This document shows, piece after piece, positions 43,943 to 53,000 of a DNA stretch of 57,573 nucleotides. Under the pieces are notes generated by a model, which saw only the letters and a list, made by a program, of their open reading frames with translations, did not search any database and was not told where the DNA came from. Source of the stretch: CAUJGP01 sp964612425 (GTDB taxonomy: Bacteria; Bdellovibrionota; Bdellovibrionia; Bdellovibrionales; Bdellovibrionaceae); contig CAZTDX010000015.1 in NCBI GenBank assembly GCA_964612425.1, positions 1-57,573 of the forward strand, read 5' to 3'. The translations under genes and the position numbers were made by a program. Within the stretch, counting starts at the first letter, position 1, and each line of letters starts with the position of its first letter.

Positions 43943-44826
43943 AGGCGTCCCTTTTCTTTACGCAAAATAATAAACGCTTCCTCTAAATTAATCTTCTTTT
44001 GAAGCACATGAACAACTTTGCCCTTCTCACTTCGAATAGAATCAATTTTTTGTTGCAGCTCTTTTGCAGAAACTGCTTGAGTATTTATCACGTTTTCTGT
44101 GCTTCCGCCCGTCCATTTAATTATGTACTCGCTTTCTTGACGAGCACCTAAATCCAGTAAACTTCCTTCGTAAATTATTTCACCTTGATCGATGATAACC
44201 AATCGCGTGCAAAGCTCTTCCATATCTTGCAGTAAATGACTGCTAAAAAATATTGTAGCCCCTTGAATATGAAGACGCTTGATAATATTTTTAACGAGCA
44301 CTCGGCCATCAGGATCCAATCCACTCATGGGCTCATCTAAAATTAAAAATTCTGGATTATGGATTATGGATTGTGCAATTCCAATTCGCTGGAGCATCCC
44401 CTTGGAGTATTGTCTTAATCGAAGATTCTTTCCGCGCTCTAAATCAACTTCTTTTAAAACTTCGTTGCAGCGAGACTCGAAGCGCTCATCCAAAGAGTTC
44501 CCTCGAAGCTTCCAATGAAGAGCTAGAAACTCTCTACCTGTTAAAAAATCATAAAAGTATGGCCTCTCAGGCATAAACCCTAAGCGCTGGCGACTTTGAT
44601 GAGAGAGTCCTGCTTCGCCGAAAAATTCGATTTTACCTGATTTAAGATGAATAAAATCTAAGAGTGTTTTGATGGTTGTGGTTTTCCCGGCCCCATTCAC
44701 TCCAATAAAACCCGTGAGCGAACCTTTAGGAATAGAAAAGCTAATTTCTTTTAATACCAATTTTGGTTTAGAACCGGGAGTTTTTAATTCTTGTTTTAAT
44801 TTTTCAACTTTTAAATCAAATAGCAT
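43939..44826 (-). CDS. ABC transporter ATP-binding protein (PilH-like position)
   Basis: 295 residues. Walker A FIGVNGAGKTTTIKTLL, signature LRQYSKGMLQRIGIAQ, Walker B FLILDEPMSGLDPDG and switch histidine FFSSHLLQDME are intact. A C-terminal segment of about 60 residues (GSTENVINTQAVSAKELQQK) follows, as in ABC-2 ATPases. It drives the permease encoded next, and may be the counterpart of PilH of Myxococcus. It starts directly behind the DMT-like gene. Confidence 0.82.
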   Translation of the reverse strand: MLFDLKVEKLKQELKTPGSKPKLVLKEISFSIPKGSLTGFIGVNGAGKTTTIKTLLDFIHLKSGKIEFFGEAGLSHQSRQRLGFMPERPYFYDFLTGREFLALHWKLRGNSLDERFESRCNEVLKEVDLERGKNLRLRQYSKGMLQRIGIAQSIIHNPEFLILDEPMSGLDPDGRVLVKNIIKRLHIQGATIFFSSHLLQDMEELCTRLVIIDQGEIIYEGSLLDLGARQESEYIIKWTGGSTENVINTQAVSAKELQQKIDSIRSEKGKVVHVLQKKINLEEAFIILRKEKGRL

Positions 44827-45279
44827 TTATTTACTCCAATTAAATACTATTGAGCCCAAGACCACCAAGACTAATCCTAATATCTTAATGGTTGAAAATT
44901 GAACACCATTCATAAAGTAATCCCAAAGGAAACCAAATAAAATTTGCGAACTGACGATAAAAATAAAAACCGGCGCTGCCCCCAAATGATGAATAGACCA
45001 AGGGGTCAAAACGACTATTCCAAAACCACAAATCCCAGGCAATAGATGCCACAATTTAAACTCATAGTGACTTAATCGAGGAGGTAAAAATTCCGGAAAA
45101 GAAAGAGGCAATTTTTGAGCTACAACAAACATACCAAAACCAAGTGCTGCAAAAACGAGGGCATTCACAAATGTTGCCATCGATAGACCATAGGAAAGTG
45201 AAAATTGTTTATTGAGAACACTCTGCAATAAAATGAAAAGTCCTACTAAGATTGAAAAAAAATGCCAAGTTGTCATCAT
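44827..45279 (-). CDS. Small DMT-superfamily membrane protein (YdcZ/DUF606-like)
   Basis: 150 residues with four or five membrane helices and the sequence style of the DUF606/YdcZ branch of drug/metabolite transporters (LLQSVLNKQFSLSYGLSMATFVNALV, GAAPVFIFIVSSQILFGFLWDYF, KILGLVLVVLGSIVF). Its stop is directly followed by the ABC ATPase start. The start codon lies inside a stem-loop whose other arm is upstream, so translation may be affected by it. Transport substrate unknown. Confidence 0.7.
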   Translation of the reverse strand: MMTTWHFFSILVGLFILLQSVLNKQFSLSYGLSMATFVNALVFAALGFGMFVVAQKLPLSFPEFLPPRLSHYEFKLWHLLPGICGFGIVVLTPWSIHHLGAAPVFIFIVSSQILFGFLWDYFMNGVQFSTIKILGLVLVVLGSIVFNWSK

Positions 45280-45305
45280 CCCTTATAGAATGACAAACTT
45301 GGCAT
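45255..45305 (-). terminator. Terminator-like hairpin overlapping the DMT gene start
   Basis: On the minus strand ATGCCAAGTTTGTCAT pairs with ATGACAACTTGGCAT across a 13-base loop (one bulged base), followed by seven or eight thymines (45255-45262). The loop holds the AAGGG site and the first ATG of the DMT-like gene. It looks like an intrinsic terminator for the cyclophilin transcript, or an attenuator for the genes behind it. Confidence 0.6.
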
Positions 45306-45413
45306 CGTTTAGACAAGCAGAACTTTAAAAATAAAGAAAGTTTATTTTGTTGTCCTGCTTGAACCTAGAAAAGCGACCTAAAACCCTAGCCGCCATTGAT
45401 CAAAATCTAAAAA

Positions 45414-46121
45414 TTACTTTTCGATTCTTTTCGCTGATAGAATCTCAACTGTTGTTTCTGGGACATCATCATATCCCTTTTTGCTTGTTGTACGGATATT
45501 GGCAATTTTATCCACTACATCCATACCCTCTACAACCTCACCAAAAACAGCATAGCCCCAACCGCTCGGAGACTCTGATTTGAAATCCAAAAAGGCGTTA
45601 TCAACTAAATTAATAAAAAATTGAGAAGAAGCGCTATGTGGATCATTCGTGCGAGCCATGGCTAGTGTGCCACGTTTATTAAGTAAGCCGTTATTTGCTT
45701 CATTTTTTACTGGTGCATGGGTTGGCTTTTGAGTCATATCACTAGTAAAACCGCCCCCTTGAATCATAAATCCTTTAATTACTCGATGAAAAATGGTCCC
45801 TTTAAAAAAACCTTCATCAACATATTTTAAAAAACTTTCCACTGTTTTGGGTGCTTTTTCAGCGTTTAACTTAACCTTGATCATGCCTTGATTTGTTTCA
45901 AATGCTATTAACATACTTTCACCTTTCTTATCTTTTGATTTTTTTTCGTTTTTACCCTCTACCTTTGTATCAGCAACGTGCTTGGCGCCAGAATCTTTTT
46001 TTACAGACTCTTCAGCAGCATTGGCCGATTGAAAAAAGGTCAAGGTAACAAGAAAAAACGTAACAACATAAATCCAAAGCGCCACCCAATAGGATGAGCT
46101 TAATCTATTTCTTACATGCAT
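45414..46121 (-). CDS. Cyclophilin-type peptidyl-prolyl isomerase, exported
   Basis: 235 residues. A signal or anchor sequence (YWVALWIYVVTFFLVTLTFFQSANA, residues 11-35) and a lysine/glutamate-rich linker (about 36-68) precede the cyclophilin domain: TIFHRVIKGFMIQGGGFTSDM, RGTLAMARTNDPHSASSQFFINL, GYAVFGEVVEGMDVVDKI. The active-site arginine (FHRV) and QFFI segment are present. It catalyses proline isomerisation in the periplasm. It follows tolB, where pal is found in many bacteria. Confidence 0.88.
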   Translation of the reverse strand: MHVRNRLSSSYWVALWIYVVTFFLVTLTFFQSANAAEESVKKDSGAKHVADTKVEGKNEKKSKDKKGESMLIAFETNQGMIKVKLNAEKAPKTVESFLKYVDEGFFKGTIFHRVIKGFMIQGGGFTSDMTQKPTHAPVKNEANNGLLNKRGTLAMARTNDPHSASSQFFINLVDNAFLDFKSESPSGWGYAVFGEVVEGMDVVDKIANIRTTSKKGYDDVPETTVEILSAKRIEK

Positions 46122-46205
46122 AAATCCCCCTGAACCTCTTGGAGTAATCCTATTTTAGTAGAGAGGTCAAGCTGGCTTATTAAAATTGCCTTTATTTTAA
46201 TCTAC

Positions 46206-47618
46206 TTACTCAATATTCTTCGACCAGCGAGGCTTGTAATAGCTATTTTTGTCAAAAGTAATTCGACGCTCATTGGTTCCATCGATATTGATAATATAAA
46301 TTTGATTCGTTCCATCTCGATCACTCGAATACATTAAGTGCCTGCCGTCGGCTGAAAAAACTGGGTCTTCATTGGTTGACCAAGCACCATCTTTTCGCTT
46401 CGCTGAAGTAAGCCTCTCAAGATTAGTGCCATCAGCGTTCATAATAAAAATGTCATAGTGGCGGCCATCTAAACCTGCGAACGCGATTTTTTTTCCATCT
46501 GGCGACCACGAGGGTGACGAGTTGTATTCGCCAGCAGAAGTTCTTTTACTCGCATTTGAACCATCAATATCCATCACCCAAATCATCGGCTTACCTAAGC
46601 GATCCGAAGAGAATGCAACCTTTGTTCCATCAGGGCTCACTGACGGCTCAACATTGAGCGCTCCACTGGGGCCATTGGTTAATTTTTTAATAATGTTACC
46701 GTCTAAATCAACTCGATAGATATCTGAGTTCCCTTTATCAGACATCGTCATCACGATGGACTGACCATCAGGATGAAAAAAGCCACCTGAGTTAAGACCC
46801 ATTCGATAAGAGACTAACCAACGTTGATTCTTTACTAAATCGAGTAAAAATAAATCTGGGTTACGAAGGCCTCTTGAACCTTTTTTGACATAAGCTGTGT
46901 AGAGAATCTTCTTACCGTCTGGCGACCAATTAGGTGAAAGCGTAATCGAATTATGCGAAGTCACTTTTTGTTGATTTGCGCCATCCCAATCCATAATATA
47001 AATTTCTTTAAACTTAGAGCCTGCTTTACTTGAAGACACGACAATTTTAGAGAGAAAAATGCCTTCTTTTCCTGTTAAAGCAAAAATTAAATCATTGGCA
47101 AACCGATGAGCTATTTTTGAAATTTGCGATACAGATCCCTTATATTTTTTATTCATGATTTTTTGCAAACGAGGAACATGATACGCATACGTATCAAGCT
47201 CTACTGTCTCACCGGTCAGTGTGAAGCTAAGCCTTAACAAGAAATCCGCCCCCAGGGTCTTCCAACTATCAAACTTAAAACCATTGGGAGCTTCTGTGAT
47301 TGGCACTGAGGCTACTTTAGAGGTATCCTCAAGAAAGGACTTGGGGTCCATCATTTCAAAGTAACCTGTCACATCTAAATCATTTTTAATGATCTTATAA
47401 AGCTCTATCCCAACTCGCTGATACTGAGGAGCCGCAGACGTACTACTAGAAAACTGTACGGCAGGGAATGCCAGCAAGCTTTTTTTAATTTTGGCATCAC
47501 TCACTTTTATATAAAATCCCTCTGGAGAACTTTGACTCTGTGAGCTTTGGGCAAACAAATTTTGTTGCCCAACAAAAAGGAACAAACAAGCTCCAGCTAA
47601 AAAAATTATTTTATTCAT
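46206..47618 (-). CDS. tolB: Tol-Pal system beta-propeller TolB
   Basis: 470 residues. Signal peptide (MNKIIFLAGACLFLFVGQQNLFA), TolB N-terminal domain (FSSSTSAAPQYQRVGIELYKIIKNDLDVTGYF) and about five WD-like blades with the repeated pattern SPDGKKIxFxS or similar (NWSPDGKKILYTA, SVSPDGTKVAFSSDR, SWSPDGKKIAFAG, VFSADGRHLMYSSDR). TolB binds Pal and the TolA/OmpA network in the periplasm. It is the fourth gene of a tolQ-tolR-tolA-tolB operon. Confidence 0.95.
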   Translation of the reverse strand: MNKIIFLAGACLFLFVGQQNLFAQSSQSQSSPEGFYIKVSDAKIKKSLLAFPAVQFSSSTSAAPQYQRVGIELYKIIKNDLDVTGYFEMMDPKSFLEDTSKVASVPITEAPNGFKFDSWKTLGADFLLRLSFTLTGETVELDTYAYHVPRLQKIMNKKYKGSVSQISKIAHRFANDLIFALTGKEGIFLSKIVVSSSKAGSKFKEIYIMDWDGANQQKVTSHNSITLSPNWSPDGKKILYTAYVKKGSRGLRNPDLFLLDLVKNQRWLVSYRMGLNSGGFFHPDGQSIVMTMSDKGNSDIYRVDLDGNIIKKLTNGPSGALNVEPSVSPDGTKVAFSSDRLGKPMIWVMDIDGSNASKRTSAGEYNSSPSWSPDGKKIAFAGLDGRHYDIFIMNADGTNLERLTSAKRKDGAWSTNEDPVFSADGRHLMYSSDRDGTNQIYIINIDGTNERRITFDKNSYYKPRWSKNIE

Positions 47619-47648
47619 AATCTCTCCCTTTATCTTCTTCTGACTTCA

Positions 47649-48464
47649 TCATTTCGTAAACTCAAGGTCCACCCCTAAAACTCTGATTCTCTCTTGAAGT
47701 TTTTCTGGTGGAGTCGGATAAGGAACAGCTTTTTTTACTGTTTCTAACACAATATCATCATACTGTGCATTCCCGCTTCCCTCGATAACCTGTGCATTGA
47801 CCATTAATCCATGAGAATCTATAAAAATTCTCACTCTGGACTTAAAATTACCCCTAGCTAACCATTCTGGTAAACTCCAAAAATTTTTAACATGGCGATC
47901 CAGTTGAATTAAATAATTTTCATTTTGAAGTTTATTTATTCCAGTCAGCTCTGTTCCTGGTGATAATACGTTTCCTTTAAATTGAGTAATCCTTTGAGAG
48001 ACTTTTTGTGAAATCTCTTCCCTCTCTTGATTTTTAATTTCTTCTTTAATTTTATCAATAGCCATTTTCTTTCTTATTTTTTCAATGGCTTCAGAGGTTT
48101 TCGCATTGTGAGACTCATTTTTTTGGGGCTTTAATACAAGCTCGGGTTCCTTGGGCTTTGATTTTGGCACTTCATGAGTCGGTATGACCTTTTCAGTGGG
48201 TGGAGTTTGCGAAAGTGGAGCGTGTGGCGGAGGAGGAGATGGTAAAGACGGTGGTGGTTCGGGTGGAGTGATTACTTTGTCGGGTAGTCCAATAATATCT
48301 ACTTTTATAGCGGATTGATATGGCTCTTGCTTTTCGGCCCAAAAAATGGATTCTACGGCAAATAGGAAAACTAAAAGCAAATGAAAGACCGTCGACCATA
48401 AAATGGGTCGCGTAATATCCTCATTCTGCACTGATGTCACTTCTCTATTTACTATTTTTTGCAT
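47649..48464 (-). CDS. tolA: TolA-like energy transducer
   Basis: 271 residues. An N-terminal membrane helix (VFHLLLVFLFAVESIFW), a proline-rich stretch (about residues 65-95), a charged helical region (100-170) and a C-terminal domain with RVRIFIDSHGLMVNAQVIEGSGNAQYDDIVLETVKKA that resembles TonB/TolA ends. It transmits motion from TolQR to the outer membrane. It lies in the order tolQ-tolR-tolA-tolB. Confidence 0.85.
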   Translation of the reverse strand: MQKIVNREVTSVQNEDITRPILWSTVFHLLLVFLFAVESIFWAEKQEPYQSAIKVDIIGLPDKVITPPEPPPSLPSPPPPHAPLSQTPPTEKVIPTHEVPKSKPKEPELVLKPQKNESHNAKTSEAIEKIRKKMAIDKIKEEIKNQEREEISQKVSQRITQFKGNVLSPGTELTGINKLQNENYLIQLDRHVKNFWSLPEWLARGNFKSRVRIFIDSHGLMVNAQVIEGSGNAQYDDIVLETVKKAVPYPTPPEKLQERIRVLGVDLEFTK

Positions 48465-48467
48465 GCG

Positions 48468-48887
48468 CTATTCAGTTTTTGGCAATGTAACCAAACCTAT
48501 ACTAAAAATTCCTGCACGACGAATCTCTGCCATGGCCTCAGCCACAAAACCATAATCAACAGACTTATCCACCTGCAAGTAAAGTTGTTTATTTTTTCTC
48601 GCTTTAAATATAGAGCGAAGTTTAGGTTCTAAGTCTTTCATCAATAAGGATTCTTTTCCAGCTGTAATTCGACGACTTTTATTGATGACTAACATAAACG
48701 GGTCTTCGGTTGCTTGCACACCTGAAGCTGCCGTCTTTGGTAAATCGACTTCAATACCTTGCTGCATCAGTGGCGTTGTCACCATGAACATAATGAGAAG
48801 AACAAGCATTACATCCACTAATGGAGTCACATTGATTTCACTCATGGTCGCGCGGCTTTTGCGAGATCCTCCAAGTTGAGCGCCCAT
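48468..48887 (-). CDS. tolR: Tol system proton channel subunit TolR
   Basis: 139 residues, ExbD/TolR fold. The single membrane helix has the aspartate in INVTPLVDVMLVLLIMFMVTTPLM, essential for proton flow. The periplasmic part (IEVDLPKTAASGV... VDKSVDYGFVAEAMAEIRRAG) matches TolR. It follows tolQ by 3 bases. Confidence 0.93.
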   Translation of the reverse strand: MGAQLGGSRKSRATMSEINVTPLVDVMLVLLIMFMVTTPLMQQGIEVDLPKTAASGVQATEDPFMLVINKSRRITAGKESLLMKDLEPKLRSIFKARKNKQLYLQVDKSVDYGFVAEAMAEIRRAGIFSIGLVTLPKTE

Positions 48888-48890
48888 AGT

Positions 48891-49595
48891 TTACTCCCTA
48901 AAAAAATTTCTCTTCGCAATATTTAAAAAATCCGCCGCAAAATTATTAAGTGCCATTTCATGCTTTTTAATTTCAGCAATAAAATGATTATACATCATGA
49001 CGGCCGGAATAGCCGCAGCTAAGCCAATCGCCGTGGCAATCAAGGCCTCTGAAATTCCGGGTGCGACAACGGCAAGTGTTGCCGACCCCATCTGCCCAAT
49101 CTTGTGAAATGAACCCATAATCCCCCACACAGTACCAAATAAACCAATAAAGGGTCCGGTACTTCCTGTTGTCGCCAATACATTTAATTTATCTTCTAAA
49201 AGAGCAATTTCGATTTCTATCGATTTTCTTAAAACTCTCTCCAAATTATCAATTCCAGTTAGCTGTAATAGTGTTCCCTCGCGTTTTTCTCTTCGTGGAG
49301 AATCCGCTATTTTTTTCATTTCATTATATCCTGCTATAAAAATACGAGCCAAACTGCTTTGAGGATGCTGCTCAAGGTTATCGTAAATTTGATCAATGGA
49401 ATTACTTTTTTCAAATTTTTCTAAAAAGGGAGCATTTGCTTTTTCGATGCCTTTAAATTGTTTATATTTATAAAATGCAACAGCCCAACAGATAATTGAT
49501 AAAAAAACTAAAATAAGTAAAGTTAATTGAACCAACGGACTTGCCTGCAATAAAGCATCCAGAGCTGAAGTATTTACTTGAACCGCACTTCCCAT
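48891..49595 (-). CDS. tolQ: Tol system proton channel subunit TolQ
   Basis: 234 residues, MotA/TolQ/ExbB family, three membrane helices. Landmarks: VLRKSIEIEIALLEDKLNVLATTGSTGPFIGLFGTVWGIMGSF and GISEALIATAIGLAAAIPAVMMYN. With TolR it forms the inner-membrane motor of the Tol system, required in cell division and outer-membrane constriction. A GGGGG-like site precedes the ATG. It is the first gene of the operon. Confidence 0.95.
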   Translation of the reverse strand: MGSAVQVNTSALDALLQASPLVQLTLLILVFLSIICWAVAFYKYKQFKGIEKANAPFLEKFEKSNSIDQIYDNLEQHPQSSLARIFIAGYNEMKKIADSPRREKREGTLLQLTGIDNLERVLRKSIEIEIALLEDKLNVLATTGSTGPFIGLFGTVWGIMGSFHKIGQMGSATLAVVAPGISEALIATAIGLAAAIPAVMMYNHFIAEIKKHEMALNNFAADFLNIAKRNFFRE

Positions 49596-49788
49596 AAAAC
49601 CCCCGTATAATTAAATCTTAATTACCGTCTATTCTACTGAAGAGATCAATAGAGTTACAACTTCTTTTTAAACTTAACCTTGATAGATTTAAATACTAAT
49701 TATTTTCAAAGAAATTCAGTTTAATTTGATTAAGAATTGACTATTTTCACTATTTGTATTAGGTTATGCCCCACAATATAGTTCTCCT
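49596..49788. other. Upstream region of the tol operon
   Basis: About 190 AT-rich bases between tolQ and the start of the duplicated segment. It must hold the tol promoter on the minus strand, but no convincing -35/-10 pair is obvious to me and no gene is seen. Confidence 0.4.
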
Positions 49789-49838
49789 TCTATTTAGCGG
49801 GTGAAAAAAACTTGTGGGTTTAATTAATTAATTGAAGT
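49789..49838. repeat. Duplicated flank, left copy
   Basis: TCTATTTAGCGGGTG, seven A residues, CTTG and GGGTTTAATTAATTAATTGAAG repeat, with a few differences and a 4-base slip, the sequence at 55865-55909, which lies behind the SnoaL-like gene. In this left copy it is joined directly to an internal fragment of that gene. Confidence 0.8.
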
Positions 49839-49840
49839 AA

Positions 49841-49971
49841 GTATGAACAGCATAGGATTCTACTTCGGCAGCAACTGAATCACCGTCACTTATCATACTT
49901 TTTATGGTTAACTTTAATGGCCCTTGAAAGCCAGAAAACTTCGACAACACTTGAGTTAAATAACCTGCACG
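49841..49971 (-). pseudogene. 131-bp identical fragment of the SnoaL-like gene
   Basis: Bases 49841-49971 read the same, base for base by eye, as 56078-56208 inside the SnoaL-like gene, and in the same orientation. It lacks the rest of the gene on both sides, so it is a broken duplicate. The identity indicates recent duplication. It is bounded on the right at CCTGCACG, after which the sequences differ. Confidence 0.9.
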
Positions 49972-50019
49972 CGCGTGAGATTAGACATATGAGCAAAATA
50001 AGAAATTATAGCTAATAAA

Positions 50020-50060
50020 AAGAAAAATAATTTTAATTCACCATTAAAATTATTTTTCTT
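50020..50060 (-). terminator. Perfect 18-bp hairpin terminator behind the M48-UbiB gene
   Basis: AAGAAAAATAATTTTAAT (50020-50037) and ATTAAAATTATTTTTCTT (50043-50060) are complementary across a 5-base loop, 2 bases past the stop codon. On the minus strand the stem ends in a thymine-rich run, giving a U-tract, although the stem is AT only. Confidence 0.75.
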
Positions 50061-50062
50061 CA

Positions 50063-53000
50063 TTAACGAAATAGGCTCTTACAAGAATTTGGAGTTGATT
50101 TTGGAGGAATAGGATCTTTTTCTTTGGTTAAATGGTCTCTAGGAGCAATGAATCCTATTTTTTCAGCAATAATAGCAGGGCTTTTTTTGATGAGTAAATT
50201 CTTTACTTCAGAAGTGAGAATATTTCGGAAGACTGACTCTGAAACATATTTCTCACCAAAGAGTATGATTAAACCTTTTAGACCACCAAAGATATATTTA
50301 GTAGCAAACTTTATTCCGCCGTCTCCCAAATCAATGATAATGTCACTCATTAAATCTTGATAATTTTTTGATGTTTGAGTTTTAAATTTACTTAATCTTT
50401 TTTCAATTTTATCCGCTAACACTTTTTCCTGGACTGGAGTTAAACTCATAGTTCGACTCATTAGGTTTGCGTAGTAGACAATGTTTTTTGCATTTAAATC
50501 TGAAAGAGCAACTAAAAATTGAGCCAAAACCAGTCTTGGATCATATTTAATTGGATTAGAAGATTTCATAAAATTTTCTAGTTGACCAAAGTCAATAAAA
50601 TGAATCACTTTATTTTCTGCATCTATTATTATATTTCCTGAGTGTCTATCTGGATCAAAATATCCATATTTAAAAAGCATTTTAATTTTAACTTTTACAA
50701 CAATTTCTCCAACAGCCGCTTTATCTCCCTCAGTTAGATTTTCAAAACTTGTGCCTGAAACCAATTCGTTAAACACAAAATTTTTGCCACTTGGAGTTCC
50801 TTCTAATTTGCTTGGGATATTGAGCTTCCATTCTTTTAGCTCAGACTTTAGTTCTGATTCAATTTCTTGAATAATTTTTTTAGTGAGTAAAGTTTTTTTT
50901 ACTTCTTCTTTCATATCAATTTCAGAAATAAGCTGCTCTTCAAGTGCTTCAATTAAATTTATCATAAAAAGTGAATTTTTTATGACAGATTTTTGTTTTA
51001 GCTTTTCAATAAATTCCTTACCGAGTTTAACATTCATTTCTATAATTTCAGCAACATGCTCGCCTTGAAGAGCAAAGGCCCCTTGGCGTCCATCAGTTAG
51101 AGTAACCCTAGTTGTTGTTTTAACGCTGGCAGAGCCCAAAATATTGTTAAATTCTGCAATAAGGCTACGAATTTCATGGTGTCGTTCGTAGGCGAGAGAC
51201 ATAATTTCTGCTCTACTGAGCCCGCCAGCATCATTCTTCAAATGTTTTGCTTTTTCAGCCAAATCTTCACCAAAAATTTTCCAAATAGAAATTAATTGAC
51301 CAAATTTAATTCCAACAGTTCCAAAAACTTTGAATAGTTCAGCAACATTTGATCCTGATTTATCATTAGCAAGACTGAGCATATATGCTAAGGCAATAGA
51401 ATTTTCAGCCTTAGGAAGCACCTCAAGAAACGTCAAAAATATGGCTTCTTCTACCGAACCTGGCTTATGTTTTAGAAATTGTCGCGTGATATTAGTAGGC
51501 CAGTCCGGCGAATTAATTGGAGCTTTAGGACCTGAGGTCAGCGTGACTTCAAATAATGGAATTCTTTCGGCAGGAGTAGAATCGCGAATTGCTTCTTCAG
51601 CTTTAAGCTTTAAAATCTCTGCCATTCTTTCAGCTTTTTGTTCTAGCTCTCTCATCTTACTATGATTTCTTTTGTCAGATTCTTTTACTGCATTTAAAAG
51701 TTCATTATAGCTGATTTTTTTAAGTTCATCAAAAATATCTGTAAATAAGGAAGTGTCGTTATTTATTGGATCGATTAAATAATTGATGAAACTGATTCTG
51801 GATACGGAGCTAAGTTTTTGTATATGGCTAGCTAATAGAGATCCCACGCGAATCAACATAGGATTAGCTTTTCTCCAGTTTTGATATTTTTGATCTTCAA
51901 TAAATCCATCTAACTCTGATCCTTTCAACTGAAGCGATATGCCTATTTTTTCTAAGAAATGATCTTTTTTTAAGGAGCCATTTGGTGCATAACGATTTAA
52001 ATCTTCTATAAGTTGATTTAATGCCCATCGATCCACTGGGGTTTTGGTTTTTTGAATTGATTCGGTTAACTTATTAACCCTTTCTCCTATAAAAAGCTTT
52101 GCGGCCTCGAGTTTTAAAGAATCTGTAGAGATTCGCCCTTCATCTAAAGCTTGTAATGCAAGTTTTCTTGATTTTTGATTTAAATTATTTAGATCCACAA
52201 TTTCTTTAAAAAGTTCATCGGTCATTCTTGTTGGACCAGACTCAGTGAGCCTCAAAAAAAGATCCAGTTTTTGTCCTTTAATGAGCTTAAACGATTTTGA
52301 AACTTCAAGAAGAGTATTTTTAATACGTTGAATTTTATTGGCATTCATATACGCTGACTCTGATTCGGTTACTGATTGCAATGTTGATTTCTTGCTTTCT
52401 TCATATTCTAATTCATAAAGAGTTTTTCTCTCAGATAGAGGGACTACTAAGCTAACCCATCTCATAAATTCATCAACTGATCTGGGTTTAATACTTTTAA
52501 AATATTCTTGTAGAGGTTTTTCGGAGGCTGCCAATGCTGCAAAGTAAGAAGAATCCCTTGAGATGATTTTACGTTTCTCGATTACTTTCTTTGGCTCTTT
52601 AAGTATTAGCATCATTTCAAGTATATTAGATTGGAACAATTGATTATAGGCGGTGATAATTTGTTCGTTTAGAGGTCTCATTCCCATGTATTTGAGTTCA
52701 CGATCTGAATTGATTTCATAAGAACTCAAGCTACTAATAAATTTTTCCCAGGCAATAGGCTGGTTTCGATCAGAAAAAGATTCATGCTCAAGGGGTCTTA
52801 AAAACAATGCTTCAAACCACCTTTTCTTTTTTTCAATTGGAAGATCAGAATTCATAATCAGACTGATTTGTTTTTCTAGGAGATAACTACTATTCCAACG
52901 TTTGATTTCCAAAGCTGAATCGACAGAAGTTTGATGCGATATATTTTCTGATCCAGAGAAAAACTTAACATGTCTTTTGGCTATATTATTGAGGAACACT

